Shown: one piece after another, positions 35,338 to 45,045 of the stretch
Position numbering within the stretch: position 1 is the stretch's first letter
Layout: every line of letters starts with the position of its first letter
Assembly: GCF_000383855.1 (NCBI RefSeq)
Contig: NZ_KB912877.1
Span: forward strand, 1,522,616-1,586,615
Source: Methylobacter marinus A45
GTDB taxonomy: Bacteria > Pseudomonadota > Gammaproteobacteria > Methylococcales > Methylomonadaceae
Direction: 5' to 3'
DNA: 64,000 bases
Notes under the pieces: generated by a model
The model's database searches: none
Told to the model about the DNA's origin: nothing
What the model saw: the letters and a program-made list of their open reading frames with translations, nothing else
Position numbers and translations under genes: made by a program

Positions 35338-36783
35338 ATGAAAGCAAATATCGGTTTAATCGGCCTGGCGGTCATGGGACAAAACCTGGTCCTCAACATG
35401 AACGATCACGGTTTCAAAGTCGCGGTCTATAACCGCACGACCAGCAAAGTGGATGAGTTTTTGACCGGTCCGGCCAGCAATACCGCGGTTATCGGCACGC
35501 ATTCACTGCAGGAACTGGTCAACAGCCTCGAGACGCCCCGTATCATCATGTTGATGGTCAAGGCCGGCAGCGTGGTCGATCAGTATATCAACGACCTGCT
35601 GCCGCTGCTGTCACACGGCGACATCCTCATCGACGGCGGCAATTCGCTGTTTACGGACACGCACCGGCGCACGCAGGCCCTGAAAGAAAAAGGCATTCTT
35701 TACATCGGCACGGGCGTCTCCGGCGGCGAGGAAGGCGCCCGACACGGTCCGTCCATCATGCCCGGCGGCAACAAGGCCGCCTGGCCCACCGTCAAACCGA
35801 TCCTGCAAGCCATCAGCGCGCAGGTGGAAGGCAAGCCCTGCTGCGATTGGGTCGGCGATAACGGCGCCGGCCATTATGTCAAAATGGTGCATAACGGCAT
35901 CGAGTACGGCGATATGCAGCTGATCGGCGAAGCCTACCAGCTGCTGTCCGAGGGGCTGGGCCTGACAGCCGACGAACTGCACACGCTGTTTGCCATATGG
36001 AATCAGGGCGAGCTCAGCTCTTATCTGATCGAGATCACCGCCGATATTTTCGCTTTCAAGGATGAGAACGGCCAGCCGCTGCTGGACAGCATTCTCGATG
36101 CGGCCGGCCAGAAAGGTACCGGCAAATGGACCGGCATCAACGCCCTGGAGCTCGGCATTCCGCTGACGCTGATCGTCGAATCGGTGTTCGCGCGCTCGCT
36201 ATCGGCGCAAAAGGAGGAACGCCTCAAGGCCGCGCAACTGCTGCCCAAGCACACGCATACCTTCGGCGGCGACCGGCATACCATGATCAACACCATCCGC
36301 AATGCGCTGTACGCCTCCAAGATCATTTCCTACGCCCAGGGTTTTCGCCTGATGCGCGAAGCCTCCAGTGAATACAACATGGCGCTGAACTATGGCGAGA
36401 TCGCCCTGATGTGGCGCGGCGGCTGCATCATCCGCAGCCGGTTTTTGAATGACATCAAGCAAGCCTACGATGCCGACCCTGACCTGCAAAGCCTGCTGTT
36501 GGCCGATTTCTTCGTCGATGCCATCCAACAGGCCGATCAGGGCTGGCGCAAAGCGGTCATGCTGGGCATAGAGCTGGGCATTCCGACGCCGGCATTTTCG
36601 GCCGCGCTGGCGTATTACGACGGCTATCGCACGGAAAGACTGCCGGCCAACCTGCTGCAGGCACAGCGCGATTATTTCGGCGCCCATACCTATGAGCGCG
36701 TGGATAAGCCGCGCGGGCAATTCTTTCATACCGACTGGACCGGGCGCGGCGGCAAAACCTCGGCATCCACCTATACTGTCTAA
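35338..36783 (+). CDS. gnd: 6-Phosphogluconate dehydrogenase
   Basis: 481-residue cytoplasmic enzyme; oxidises and decarboxylates 6-phosphogluconate to ribulose 5-phosphate with reduction of NADP. Start ATG 35338 with GGAGG four bases upstream. Rossmann motif [21 protein letters not shown] at the N-terminus with NRTT for NADP specificity, the family block [36 protein letters not shown] with catalytic Lys and His/Asn, and the C-terminal tail [11 protein letters not shown]. Normal length of the long (decarboxylating, dimeric) type. Followed 23 bases later by zwf, so both oxidative pentose-phosphate steps are encoded together. In RuMP methylotrophs the pair forms the dissimilatory formaldehyde oxidation cycle; that is context only. 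Confidence 0.96.
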   Translation: MKANIGLIGLAVMGQNLVLNMNDHGFKVAVYNRTTSKVDEFLTGPASNTAVIGTHSLQELVNSLETPRIIMLMVKAGSVVDQYINDLLPLLSHGDILIDGGNSLFTDTHRRTQALKEKGILYIGTGVSGGEEGARHGPSIMPGGNKAAWPTVKPILQAISAQVEGKPCCDWVGDNGAGHYVKMVHNGIEYGDMQLIGEAYQLLSEGLGLTADELHTLFAIWNQGELSSYLIEITADIFAFKDENGQPLLDSILDAAGQKGTGKWTGINALELGIPLTLIVESVFARSLSAQKEERLKAAQLLPKHTHTFGGDRHTMINTIRNALYASKIISYAQGFRLMREASSEYNMALNYGEIALMWRGGCIIRSRFLNDIKQAYDADPDLQSLLLADFFVDAIQQADQGWRKAVMLGIELGIPTPAFSAALAYYDGYRTERLPANLLQAQRDYFGAHTYERVDKPRGQFFHTDWTGRGGKTSASTYTV

Positions 36784-36806
36784 TCATTGTCCCTGGAACT
36801 TTCATC

Positions 36807-38291
36807 ATGAGCGCCGACCCCTGCACCTACGTTATTTTCGGAGCCACCGGCAACCTGTCGCGGACCAAACTGATGCCGGCCCTCTATCATCTCGATGCCG
36901 AACAGCGCCTGCCCGAAGGCACGCGCATCCTGGCCATCGGGCGCAGGGACTGGGATCAGGCCCAGTGGCAAGCCGAAGCCCGGGGCATGATAGAGGCCAA
37001 GGCGCGCGAAGGCATCGACGAAGCCGTGTTCCAGCGCTTCAGCGCGCGCCTGCATTTTCATCAGGGTGATATCCGGCAGGAAGCCTGCTATGAAGGGCTG
37101 GCCTCGACGCTCGCATCCAGCCAGTTCCCGAATAATGTAGCGTTTTATCTGGCCGTCAGCCCGTCCGACTTCGGCTTCGTCATGGAACTGCTGAGCCGCA
37201 ACCGCCTGTTCGACGAAGAAGACGGCTGGCGGCGCGCGATCATCGAAAAGCCGTTCGGCTATGACCTGGACAGCGCCCGGTCGCTGCAAAGACGCATCAG
37301 CCACTATCTGAGCGAGGAACAGATTTACCGCATCGACCACTATCTGGGCAAAGGCACCGTGCAAAACGTGCTGGTGTTCCGGTTCGCCAATCTCCTGCTG
37401 GAGCCGCTGTGGAACCGTAACTTCATCGATCATATCCAGATCACGCATTCCGAAGACATCGGCATCGGCAGCCGCGGCGACTATTACAATACCGCCGGCG
37501 CCATGCGCGACATGCTGCAAAGTCACCTGCTGCAGTTGCTGACGCTGGTCGCGATGGAACCGCCCGCCTCCATGGAAGCCGAATCCCTGCGAGACGAAAA
37601 AGTCAAAGTGCTGAAATCGCTCCGGCCGATACCGAAAGAAGCCGTGCACGCGCATGCGTTCCGCGCCCAGTACGCCAAAGGCAGCATCAACGGCGAAAAA
37701 GTCCCCGGCTACCTGCAGGAAGCCCATATCCCGCCCGACAGCGTTACCGAAACCTACGCCGCGATGAAACTGTATGTCGACAACTGGCGCTGGCGCGGCG
37801 TGCCTTTCTATCTGCGCACCGGCAAGCGCATGGCCAGGGCGCAATCGGTCATCTCGATCTGCTTTCGCCACCCGCCGCTGCAATTTTTTCGCGGCACCGA
37901 AGTGAGTTGCATGAACCCGAACTGGATATTGCTGGGGATACAGCCCGAGGAATGCATCCGCATCGAGATGACGATCAAGGAACCGGGACTGGAAATGCGC
38001 ACGCGCATGAGCACGCTCGATGCCAGCCTCCGGCAGCAGCACGAGACATCCCACGACGCTTATGAAGACCTGTTGCTGGATGTACTGACCGGCGACCGGT
38101 CGTTGTTTTTGCGCTTTGATGAAGTCGAATACGCCTGGCGCATCATCGACCCGATCCTGCAGACCTGGGCCGTTGAGCGCGACTATATCGCCACCTATCC
38201 GGCCGGTTCCTGGGGACCGCCGGAGAGCCGCCGCCTGTTCGACAAGGAAGGTCAGTTCTGGCGCAGTTCGCTGACGCCTGAATGCAACTAG
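36807..38291 (+). CDS. zwf: Glucose-6-phosphate 1-dehydrogenase
   Basis: 494-residue cytoplasmic enzyme oxidising glucose 6-phosphate to 6-phosphogluconolactone with NAD(P). N-terminal nucleotide motif [19 protein letters not shown], the substrate-binding [13 protein letters not shown] with catalytic His, [10 protein letters not shown], and [15 protein letters not shown]. Normal length. It follows gnd in the same direction; no pgl (lactonase) gene is adjacent. A stable hairpin starts at the stop codon. Confidence 0.96.
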   Translation: MSADPCTYVIFGATGNLSRTKLMPALYHLDAEQRLPEGTRILAIGRRDWDQAQWQAEARGMIEAKAREGIDEAVFQRFSARLHFHQGDIRQEACYEGLASTLASSQFPNNVAFYLAVSPSDFGFVMELLSRNRLFDEEDGWRRAIIEKPFGYDLDSARSLQRRISHYLSEEQIYRIDHYLGKGTVQNVLVFRFANLLLEPLWNRNFIDHIQITHSEDIGIGSRGDYYNTAGAMRDMLQSHLLQLLTLVAMEPPASMEAESLRDEKVKVLKSLRPIPKEAVHAHAFRAQYAKGSINGEKVPGYLQEAHIPPDSVTETYAAMKLYVDNWRWRGVPFYLRTGKRMARAQSVISICFRHPPLQFFRGTEVSCMNPNWILLGIQPEECIRIEMTIKEPGLEMRTRMSTLDASLRQQHETSHDAYEDLLLDVLTGDRSLFLRFDEVEYAWRIIDPILQTWAVERDYIATYPAGSWGPPESRRLFDKEGQFWRSSLTPECN

Positions 38292-38321
38292 GCCGCTTCG
38301 AAGATCGACTCCGAAGCGGCC
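38291..38321. terminator. Hairpin at the end of zwf
   Basis: Ten-base stem GGCCGCTTCG / CGAAGCGGCC with an 11-base loop directly after the zwf stop. There is no T-run, so termination strength is uncertain; a palindrome fragment of family 4 (CACGCACCGCGTACCC) follows at 38344. Confidence 0.5.
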
Positions 38322-38396
38322 CAGTCCTATCAATATTGCAGGGCACGCACCGCGTACCCTTTTAAAACATCAGCCAGGATCAACTCCTAGATACAC

Positions 38397-38840
38397 TCAG
38401 TGTTGAAGTGTTGGATGATAAACATGAGCCGGCGGACCATAACCGAAATAACCGGCAACCAGCGCGGACAGGGCATGCAGCCATACGTCATGGCCGAAAA
38501 TCGGCGCCAGCCCGAACAGGGTGCTGGTAGCCGGGATCAGCCCCAGAACGGTCAGCACGCCATAGAAGATTGTCACGCCGCGCGCGAATACCAGCGCTTT
38601 GCGATTGTCTTTGGCACTGATGATGCCCCAGGCCCCAATCGCCAGATGCACGAGATTGTGCATTACGTTAACGGCAAACAGACCCAGCAGCCAGCCGTAC
38701 CCGGTCTCGACAGCCAGGCCCGGCGCATTCATAGGCGGTGCCTGCACCAGCCCCGGTATAAAGCCCAGTATGCCAACAATAAAGAACACTGCACCGTAAT
38801 AAAGTGCAAATTTGTCAAGCCTCAGATCTCGTGTATGCAT
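38397..38840 (-). CDS. DUF4383 membrane protein
   Basis: 147-residue inner-membrane protein with four hydrophobic segments. The family block LLGLFAVNVMHNLVHLAIGAWGI, with its His-Asn-Leu-Val-His pattern, identifies DUF4383. Other marks are FALYYGAVFFIVGILGFIPG near the N-terminus and a His-containing C-terminus. Function unknown; the family is widespread in bacteria. It converges on zwf and stands alone on its strand. Confidence 0.8.
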   Translation of the reverse strand: MHTRDLRLDKFALYYGAVFFIVGILGFIPGLVQAPPMNAPGLAVETGYGWLLGLFAVNVMHNLVHLAIGAWGIISAKDNRKALVFARGVTIFYGVLTVLGLIPATSTLFGLAPIFGHDVWLHALSALVAGYFGYGPPAHVYHPTLQH

Positions 38841-39145
38841 TTTTCACCTCCCATCAGTTGGGTTAAAAAATAAACAAGCATCAGAGTCACTTCTCGCTTT
38901 TTGTGTAGAAAACTCGCTGCCGTCGCTTGTGACGCCAGTAGTGAATTAACTTAACAAATTAGACATCGCGGCAAAATAATCATTCAGTAAAATTTGACAA
39001 ATCCTTAAAAAAATCAGTCAGATAGGAAGAGCTCGCGCTGCACTGAAAGCCGGGGCCTTTAAGAATTTGATACGCCGCAACTGATTTTTCGGCCCACGGC
39101 ATTTGAATACCTTTGCCGGGCGCCCCTTGGACAGTCAAACGGCCC
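38841..39145. other. Gene-free spacer
   Basis: 305 bases between the DUF4383 gene and the AI-2E-type permease gene, both on the minus strand. Apart from the expected DUF4383 promoter I see nothing definite. Confidence 0.4.
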
Positions 39146-40201
39146 TCACTCCCGCAATCGCCCATCCCGAGACAACAGCACCGCGACCCAGCGCGTGTCC
39201 TCGAAATGATAGAGCACAATCATGAGGATCACCATCATGGGCACGCCGAGAAACAGGCCGGGGACGCCCCAGAGATACCCCCAGAGCAACATGGAAAGCA
39301 CGATCACCAAAGGGCTGATATTGAGCCGATGCCCCATCAGGTTCGGGTCCAAAATATTGCCGATGACGATCTGGGTAGCGCCGATACCGAAGAATATCAC
39401 CAGAAAAGGCGTCAGAGGCTCGAACTGTACCAGTGCCAGCAGACTGGGCAGTATGGTGGCGACAATGGAACCGATGTTGGGAATAAAATTGAGCACGAAA
39501 ATCAACACCGCCCATAACTCGGCGAAATCCAGGCCGGTCCACGAGAGTATCACGAAGGAAATGGCCGCGGTCAGAAAGCTGGTGAAGGTCTTGACGCCGA
39601 TATAGGTGCGGATATCGGCATCGATAGCCTGAAAAACCGCGAGTACATCATCATGCCCCTGGTTTCCCATCAGGGCACGCTCGATTTTTTTCATGAAATA
39701 AGGCTGCTCGATGAACAAAAGCAGCAGATAAATGCTGATCAGACCGAGATTGCCGATGAGGTTCGCCATGCTTTTGACCAGCATGGCGAGCATGCCGCCC
39801 AGTTCCAGGTTGGCGAAATACTCCGTCAGGGCCTGACTGTGTTCGATGGAGAAATTTTCCAGCAGCGCCCTGAACTGCCGCACCAGGTTTTCCTGATACT
39901 GGGGCGCCGCCTCAACGACTTGGTAAACATTGCCGGTGATCAGGTTGACCAGCCCCTGCGTCAATAGCAGGATCGTGGTACCGGACAAGATGAAAGCCAG
40001 CCATTTCGGCAAGCGTTTGCCGAATACCGAAAAGGAGCTGTAGCTGATGGCGATAACATTCACCAGATACCAGATAAACAAGGCCACCACCAGCGGAATC
40101 AGCAGATTGCGTCCGACATAAAGAAAAACCAAAACGACGACAATGAGCAACAGCCAATAGACTGAATTGACGAGCCTGACGTTAACTTGTGGTTGCTTCA
40201 T
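39146..40201 (-). CDS. AI-2E/PerM-family transporter
   Basis: 351-residue inner-membrane protein with about eight hydrophobic segments, family AI-2E_transport (PerM, YdiK, TqsA). Marks: PLVVALFIWYLVN, WTGLDFAELWAVLIFVLNFIPNIGS (the conserved block around FIPNIGS), and GNILDPNLMGHRLNISPLVI. AGGCGG lies four bases before ATG 40201. Some members export AI-2, others sodium in exchange for protons; substrate unknown here. The 5' end of the gene and its ribosome site are duplicated immediately upstream (40161-40366), creating a short upstream ORF. Confidence 0.83.
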   Translation of the reverse strand: MKQPQVNVRLVNSVYWLLLIVVVLVFLYVGRNLLIPLVVALFIWYLVNVIAISYSSFSVFGKRLPKWLAFILSGTTILLLTQGLVNLITGNVYQVVEAAPQYQENLVRQFRALLENFSIEHSQALTEYFANLELGGMLAMLVKSMANLIGNLGLISIYLLLLFIEQPYFMKKIERALMGNQGHDDVLAVFQAIDADIRTYIGVKTFTSFLTAAISFVILSWTGLDFAELWAVLIFVLNFIPNIGSIVATILPSLLALVQFEPLTPFLVIFFGIGATQIVIGNILDPNLMGHRLNISPLVIVLSMLLWGYLWGVPGLFLGVPMMVILMIVLYHFEDTRWVAVLLSRDGRLRE

Positions 40202-40366
40202 CGTGCCGCCTTCGCTTGGTGTTCATTGTAGGTCGGGTTAGCGGTAGCGTAACCCGACATTTACTGAATTGACGAGCCTGGTGCTAACTTGTAGTTGCTT
40301 CATCGTGCCGCCTTCGTTTGGTGTTCAATGTAGGTCGGGTTAGCGGTAGCGTGACTCGACATTTAC
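40161..40366. repeat. 102-bp tandem duplication at the permease 5' end
   Basis: Copy 1 is 40161-40262 and copy 2 is 40263-40364, differing at about eight positions. Each contains the first 14 codons of the permease gene, its ribosome site and one GTAGGTCGGGTT-type palindrome (40228-40263 and 40330-40365). Copy 1 is the functional gene start. Confidence 0.9.
40238..40303 (-). CDS. 21-codon upstream ORF made by the duplication
   Basis: ATG at 40303 with the same AGGCGG site as the permease. It reads MKQLQVSTRLVNSV, parallel to the permease N-terminus MKQPQVNVRLVNSV, then seven residues from the palindrome, and stops at 40238, 37 bases before the permease start. It could be translated, but more likely has no product of its own. 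Confidence 0.35.
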   Translation of the reverse strand: MKQLQVSTRLVNSVNVGLRYR

Positions 40367-41050
40367 AGTCGACTGATTAAAATCAATCTGATCGAAACTG
40401 CCGACCTGCCGGTGTTCCGCCCCTGCGTCCAGCGTGCTGTCGCGTGTCAGCCAGATGGTGTTGAAACCGGCCGCGCGCGCGGCATCGAGCTCTTCCTTGA
40501 TATCGGACAAGAACAATATACTAGCGGCCGGCAGGCCCAGTTGCCCAGCTATTTTCTCGTACGCGGCCCGCTCGCGCTTGCCGCCGATATGGGTGTCGAA
40601 ATAGCCGGAAAACAGCGGCGTCAGATCGCCGAAGTCGCTGTGCCCGAACAGCAGCTTCTGCGCATAAACCGAACCCGACGAATAAACATACAGGGCGATG
40701 CCGTCGGCGTGCCATTGCTTCAGGTGCTCGACCGCATCGCGGTACACATGGCCGGTAAAGTCGCCCTGCCGGTAGCCAGCCTCCCAGATCAGGCCCTGCA
40801 GCGATTTCAGCGGGGTGATTTTTTTATCTTCGTCGATCCAGCGGATCAATTGCTCGATCACCTGCCCGGTATCGAGATCGGCGCCGGCTTCGGCACGCAC
40901 ATCGTCCAACAGCGCCTTGACCTCGGCCTCATCGGCATGGTCGCGCACAAACCCGGCCAGATGCGCGCGCGCATACGGGAACAGCACGTCCTTGACGAAG
41001 GACAGCGATGAGGTCGTACCCTCGATATCGGTGACGATGGCCTTGATCAT
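40340..41050 (-). CDS. mtnC: Enolase-phosphatase E1 (acireductone synthase)
   Basis: 236-residue cytoplasmic HAD-family enzyme of methionine salvage. It enolises and dephosphorylates 2,3-diketo-5-methylthiopentyl 1-phosphate to acireductone. HAD motif I is [11 protein letters not shown] (Asp9, Glu11 as in E1 enzymes), motif II is [17 protein letters not shown], motif III includes KIAGQLG, and motif IV is [14 protein letters not shown]. The last residues (NVESRYR) and the stop codon are encoded by the copy-2 palindrome of the tandem repeat, so the natural C-terminus has been replaced. Start overlaps the mtnD stop by four bases. Confidence 0.93.
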   Translation of the reverse strand: MIKAIVTDIEGTTSSLSFVKDVLFPYARAHLAGFVRDHADEAEVKALLDDVRAEAGADLDTGQVIEQLIRWIDEDKKITPLKSLQGLIWEAGYRQGDFTGHVYRDAVEHLKQWHADGIALYVYSSGSVYAQKLLFGHSDFGDLTPLFSGYFDTHIGGKRERAAYEKIAGQLGLPAASILFLSDIKEELDAARAAGFNTIWLTRDSTLDAGAEHRQVGSFDQIDFNQSTVNVESRYR

Positions 41051-41610
41051 GACCGCATCACCGCCAGGTATTGGTCATAAGTCGGAAAGGTTTTGGCGAT
41101 ATCGCTGCCGGTAAAGTCGGCCACCCAGCCTTCCGGCGTCGTGAACAGGCGGATGCATTTGAAATTCGGGTTTTCGCCCATGTCGAACCAGTGCGTGGTG
41201 TTGGCCGGAACGCTGATCAGATCGCCCTGCTCGCACAGCACGGCATAGACTTTACCGGCCACATGCAGATAAAAAAGCCCGCTGCCCTCGATAAAGAAGC
41301 GCACTTCAAAATCTCTGTGCGTGTGCTCGGCCAGGAATTTCTGCCGGAACGCGGCTTTCTCGGGATGATCCGGTTTTAAACTGATCACGTCGACGGACTG
41401 GAAACCGTATTGCCGCTTCAGGCGCTCGATGGAATCCTCATAAGCCGCGATCACATCATCGGCGCTGGCATCGGCGGCCAGTTCGCGGTTGGCGGTCCAG
41501 CGCTCGAATTGCACGCCTATCGCGTCCAGCTGGTCTTTAATATCCGCGAAATCGGTGTAGAGCCAACCTTGTTCAGGGGCGTTATCGGCATAGATAGTCA
41601 ATGCGCTCAT
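41047..41610 (-). CDS. mtnD: Acireductone dioxygenase
   Basis: 187-residue cupin enzyme of methionine salvage. With Fe(II) it forms the methionine precursor 2-keto-4-methylthiobutyrate and formate; with Ni(II) it makes methylthiopropionate and CO. The metal ligands lie in [17 protein letters not shown] (two His and a Glu) and a third His in [13 protein letters not shown]. Length is typical. It overlaps mtnB and mtnC by four bases each (ATGA), so the three are tightly coupled. Confidence 0.94.
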   Translation of the reverse strand: MSALTIYADNAPEQGWLYTDFADIKDQLDAIGVQFERWTANRELAADASADDVIAAYEDSIERLKRQYGFQSVDVISLKPDHPEKAAFRQKFLAEHTHRDFEVRFFIEGSGLFYLHVAGKVYAVLCEQGDLISVPANTTHWFDMGENPNFKCIRLFTTPEGWVADFTGSDIAKTFPTYDQYLAVMRS

Positions 41611-42236
41611 AGTTTTTTAACTCCGTGCAGTCGTAGTTCACAATCAAATAAAAATTCCAGCGCCTCCAGATGGCGCAGCGCCTCGGCGACGCTGCCGCCC
41701 CAGGTATAGAAGCCGTGCCCGGCGATGACATAGGCGTGCATGTTACCGTGGGTATCGAGATATTGCTCCACCTTGCCGGCCAGACGGGCGATATCCTGGT
41801 CATTGGCGAATACCGGAACCACAATCCGGGTCTCATGCGTGTCGATGCCGCTGAAGGCTTTCAGCAGCTCGTAATCCTCCAGCACGATTTCCTCGCCGAA
41901 AATGCGCGACGCCAGCGTCGCGTTGACCGAGTGCGGATGCAGCACGGCCCGGGCCTCGGGAAAGCGTTTATATAAGGATGTGTGCAACAAGGTTTCGGCC
42001 GACGGTTGCTTGCCGTCCAGCGACCGGCCTTCGGTATCGACCCGCATGATATCGTCGATCTGCAACCGGCCCTTGTGCTTGCCCGAAACAGTCACGGCAA
42101 TCGTGCCGTCGGACAGGCGCGTGGAAAAGTTGCCGCTGGTGGCCGGCACCCAGCCTTTGTTGTCGATAAAGCGCCCGGCGTCAATCAGTTCGTTGGCCCG
42201 GGCGAGAAATTCTTCGGTATAAGTCATGTCAGTCAA
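41607..42236 (-). CDS. mtnB: Methylthioribulose-1-phosphate dehydratase
   Basis: 209-residue cytoplasmic class-II aldolase-family dehydratase converting 5-methylthioribulose 1-phosphate to 2,3-diketo-5-methylthiopentyl 1-phosphate. Zinc ligands appear as HPHSVNATLASR (two His) and a later His in VIAGHGFYTWG; the acidic residue is in LEDYELLKAF. The N-terminal NKGWVPATSGNFSTRL is typical of MtnB. It is the first gene of mtnB-mtnD-mtnC; mtnA and the nucleosidase/phosphorylase steps are not in the window. Confidence 0.93.
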   Translation of the reverse strand: MTDMTYTEEFLARANELIDAGRFIDNKGWVPATSGNFSTRLSDGTIAVTVSGKHKGRLQIDDIMRVDTEGRSLDGKQPSAETLLHTSLYKRFPEARAVLHPHSVNATLASRIFGEEIVLEDYELLKAFSGIDTHETRIVVPVFANDQDIARLAGKVEQYLDTHGNMHAYVIAGHGFYTWGGSVAEALRHLEALEFLFDCELRLHGVKKL

Positions 42237-42534
42237 TTAAAAGACAGGATAAGGGAAGCGGAAAGTTCGGATTTTAACACTTTTGCGCGGCAATGATCTT
42301 ATAGATGCAGCCGATCCAGGCATGGTGGGCTATCAAGCGGGACGGGGTTTGCAACCCCGTCCCTAGCGTTTCTGCGATGTCTAGGCCCGGGTAGGGTACG
42401 CGATGCTCACCCTACAGAATTACAAAACGCGGTAGACCAGGTTTACCAACCCGGCCTGCCATGCTTATAGATACAAATTCCCGGGGATCGATTATATTGA
42501 TCCGACCATTACTTCCCAGCGCGAGGACAGTCCG
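42237..42534. repeat. Spacer with two palindromes between mtnB and icd
   Basis: GGGACGGGGTT-TGC-AACCCCGTCCC (42339-42363, perfect 11-base arms) is followed by a family-4 palindrome GTAGGGTACGC...TCACCCTAC (42392-42416). Divergent promoters for mtnB and icd must also lie here. Confidence 0.7.
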
Positions 42535-43764
42535 ATGAAAAAAATAACCGTAGACCATCCCATGGTAGAACTGGACGGCGATGAAATGACGCGCATCATC
42601 TGGCATTTCATCAAGGAGCAGCTGATTCTGCCCTATCTGGACGTGCCGATCGAGTATTACGACCTCGGCATCGAAAACCGCGACCGGACCGACGACCAGG
42701 TCACCATCGAGGCCGCGCGGGCGATCAAGCGGCACGGCGTCGGCGTCAAGTGCGCGACGATCACGCCCGACGAGGCGCGCGTCAGGGAGTTCAACCTCAA
42801 GAAGATGTACAAGTCGCCGAACGGCACGATCCGCAACATCCTGGACGGCACCGTTTTCCGCGAGCCGATCATCTGCAAAAACGTGCCGCGCCTGGTGCCG
42901 AACTGGACGCAGCCCATCTGCATCGGCCGTCACGCCTTCGGCGACCAGTACCGCGCCACCGATTTCGCCACCCACGGCCCCGGCCGGCTCACGATCACGT
43001 TCACGCCCGACGACGGCAGCGCCGGACAGTCCCACGAGGTCTACCACTTCGAGGGCGACGGCGTGGCGCTGGCCATGTTCAACACCGACGAGTCAATCGC
43101 GGGCTTCGCGCGCAGCTGCTTCAACGTCGCGCTCGACCGCGGCTGGCCGCTGTACCTGTCGACCAAGAACACGATCCTGAAAAAATACGACGGCCGCTTC
43201 AAGGACATTTTCGAGGCCATCTACCAGGCCGAATACCGGGAGGGCTTCGCCGAACAGGGCATTACCTACGAGCACAAACTGATCGACGACATGGTCGCCT
43301 CGGCGCTGAAATGGAGCGGCGCCTTCGTCTGGGCCTGCAAGAACTACGACGGCGACGTGCAGTCCGATACCGTGGCTCAGGGCTTCGGCTCATTGGGCCT
43401 GATGACCTCGACGCTGGTCACGCCGGATGGCAAAACCCTGGAAGCCGAAGCCGCGCACGGCACCGTCACACGCCACTACCGCCTGCGCCAGCAAGGCCGG
43501 CCGACCTCGACCAATCCCATCGCGTCGATTTTCGCCTGGACGCGCGGCCTGGCATTCCGGGGCAAACTCGACGGCAACCAGCCACTGATCGATTTCTGCC
43601 AGACGCTGGAAAACGTCTGCGTCGAGACGGTCGAGTCGGGGCACATGACCAAGGACCTGGCGCTGTGCATCCACGGCGACCGGCTCGATGAATCCCATTA
43701 CCTGAGCACCGAGGCTTTTCTCGATACATTAAGACGCAATCTGGAGAACAGCCTGGGACAATGA
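42535..43764 (+). CDS. icd: NADP-dependent isocitrate dehydrogenase, eukaryote-like subfamily
   Basis: 409-residue TCA-cycle enzyme oxidising isocitrate to 2-oxoglutarate and CO2. Start [23 protein letters not shown] with GAGGA upstream. The sequence is of the subfamily II type shared with mitochondrial/cytosolic IDH and some bacteria: [53 protein letters not shown] and [12 protein letters not shown]. Metal-binding acidic residues sit in [12 protein letters not shown] and NYDGDVQSD. Third codon positions are strongly G/C, more than in most neighbours, which may mark high expression or separate ancestry. It stands alone between repeats. Confidence 0.94.
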   Translation: MKKITVDHPMVELDGDEMTRIIWHFIKEQLILPYLDVPIEYYDLGIENRDRTDDQVTIEAARAIKRHGVGVKCATITPDEARVREFNLKKMYKSPNGTIRNILDGTVFREPIICKNVPRLVPNWTQPICIGRHAFGDQYRATDFATHGPGRLTITFTPDDGSAGQSHEVYHFEGDGVALAMFNTDESIAGFARSCFNVALDRGWPLYLSTKNTILKKYDGRFKDIFEAIYQAEYREGFAEQGITYEHKLIDDMVASALKWSGAFVWACKNYDGDVQSDTVAQGFGSLGLMTSTLVTPDGKTLEAEAAHGTVTRHYRLRQQGRPTSTNPIASIFAWTRGLAFRGKLDGNQPLIDFCQTLENVCVETVESGHMTKDLALCIHGDRLDESHYLSTEAFLDTLRRNLENSLGQ

Positions 43765-43826
43765 ACACGGTTATACTTTATCCGGAGCATGCCCTATGCG
43801 TCTCAACGCAAAATAATAAGAAATTG

Positions 43827-43889
43827 GTGGGAGCGACGCCTTCGTCGCGATAGCAGTCCTTGAAATCGCGACGAAGGCGTCGCTCCCAC
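43827..43889. repeat. Dispersed palindrome family 1, copy 2
   Basis: Perfect 24-base arms beginning GTGGGAGCGACGCC and ending GGCGTCGCTCCCAC around a 15-base loop. Lies between icd and the adaptor gene, ending 19 bases before the adaptor start. Confidence 0.9.
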
Positions 43890-43908
43890 GGTTGGTATCA
43901 TCAAATTA

Positions 43909-45045
43909 ATGAACAAAAAAACCCTTATCTTCACCCTGCTTGCCGCCGCCGTCGGCATCGCCTATTTCACCTTGCGGCAACCCGAGCCCGTCACCGTTAA
44001 AACAGCACTCGTCGAACGAGGCGAAGTCAGCGCCACGGTCGCCAACACCCGGGTCGGCACGGTCAAGGCCTGCCGGCGCGCCTATCTGGCGCCCGCGACC
44101 GGCGGCCAGGTCGCCGAGTTGCATGTCAAGGAAGGCGACCGCGTCAAGCAGGATCAACTGCTGCTGGAAGTCTGGAACAAGGACCTGAAAGAACAGGTTA
44201 AACTGCAGAAAGCCCAGATCAAGGCAAACCAGGCGACCGCCGAGCAGACCTGCCTGCTGGCCGCCAGCGCCCAGCGCGAAGCCGATCGCCTGGCGCGCCT
44301 GCTGCAAAAAAACCAGTTTGTGTCGGAGGAACAGGTCGACATCAAAGCCACCGACGCCAAAGCCAGGCGCGCCGCCTGCACCGCCGCCCATGAAGCCATC
44401 GCCGTCAGTCGCGCCAATCTTGATTTCACGCGCGCGTCCATCGAACGCACGCTCCTGCGGGCGCCGTTCGACGGCGTCGTCGCCGAAATCAATGCCGAAC
44501 TGGGCGAATTCGTCACGCCCTCGCCGCCCGGCATTCCGACCCTGCCGGCCATCGACCTGCTCGACGTCAGCTGTCTTTTTGTCTCGGCGCCCATCGATGA
44601 GGTCGATGCGCCGCAGATCAAGACCGGCATGAGCGCCTGCGTCTCGCTCGACGCCTTCAGCGAAAAGCGCTGTTCGGGCACGGTCAGCCGCATCGCGCCG
44701 TATGTGCAGGAAAAGGAAAAGCAGGCGCGCACGGTCGAGGTCGAGGTGAAACTGACCGACCCGCGGGACATCAGGGACTTGCTGCCCGGCTATAGCGCCG
44801 ACATCGAGGTGTTGCTGGCCGACAAGCACCAGGCGCTCAGGGTGCCGGCCGAAGCGGTGCTGGAAAGCAACCGCGTGCTGCTGTTGCGGGACGACGGCCT
44901 GCTCGAGGAGCGGACCTTCGAACCCGGCCTGTCCAACTGGAATTATGTCGAAGTGCTGTCCGGTCTCGCTATCGGGGACAAAGTCGTGCTGTCGGTAGGC
45001 CAGGAGGGCGTCGTGGCCGGCGCTTACGCGCGCGAACAGCCATGA
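43909..45045 (+). CDS. HlyD/MacA-type membrane-fusion adaptor
   Basis: 378-residue periplasmic adaptor anchored by an N-terminal membrane helix (residues about 5-21). Lipoyl halves flank a long helical hairpin: LAPATGGQVAELHVKEGDRVKQ and LLRAPFDGVVAEINAELGEFV; the hairpin (about 85-170) includes LQKNQFVSEEQVD. A beta-barrel and a membrane-proximal domain (VPAEAVLESNRVLLL) follow. It links an inner-membrane ABC transporter to an outer-membrane channel. The stop overlaps the ATPase start by four bases. An outer-membrane TolC homologue and the permease are absent nearby. Confidence 0.85.
   Translation: MNKKTLIFTLLAAAVGIAYFTLRQPEPVTVKTALVERGEVSATVANTRVGTVKACRRAYLAPATGGQVAELHVKEGDRVKQDQLLLEVWNKDLKEQVKLQKAQIKANQATAEQTCLLAASAQREADRLARLLQKNQFVSEEQVDIKATDAKARRAACTAAHEAIAVSRANLDFTRASIERTLLRAPFDGVVAEINAELGEFVTPSPPGIPTLPAIDLLDVSCLFVSAPIDEVDAPQIKTGMSACVSLDAFSEKRCSGTVSRIAPYVQEKEKQARTVEVEVKLTDPRDIRDLLPGYSADIEVLLADKHQALRVPAEAVLESNRVLLLRDDGLLEERTFEPGLSNWNYVEVLSGLAIGDKVVLSVGQEGVVAGAYAREQP

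Noticed and set aside
36780-38333. Minus-strand frame of 517 codons opposite zwf
   Set aside because: The sense frame has full glucose-6-phosphate dehydrogenase motifs. The antisense frame arises from GC-rich third codon positions.
38980-39219. Small minus-strand frame overlapping the 3' end of the AI-2E permease gene
   Set aside because: It overlaps the permease coding end in another frame and has no motif.
42750-43691. Second plus-strand frame of 313 codons inside icd
   Set aside because: Arg/Pro-rich product in another frame of a highly GC-biased gene; no motif.
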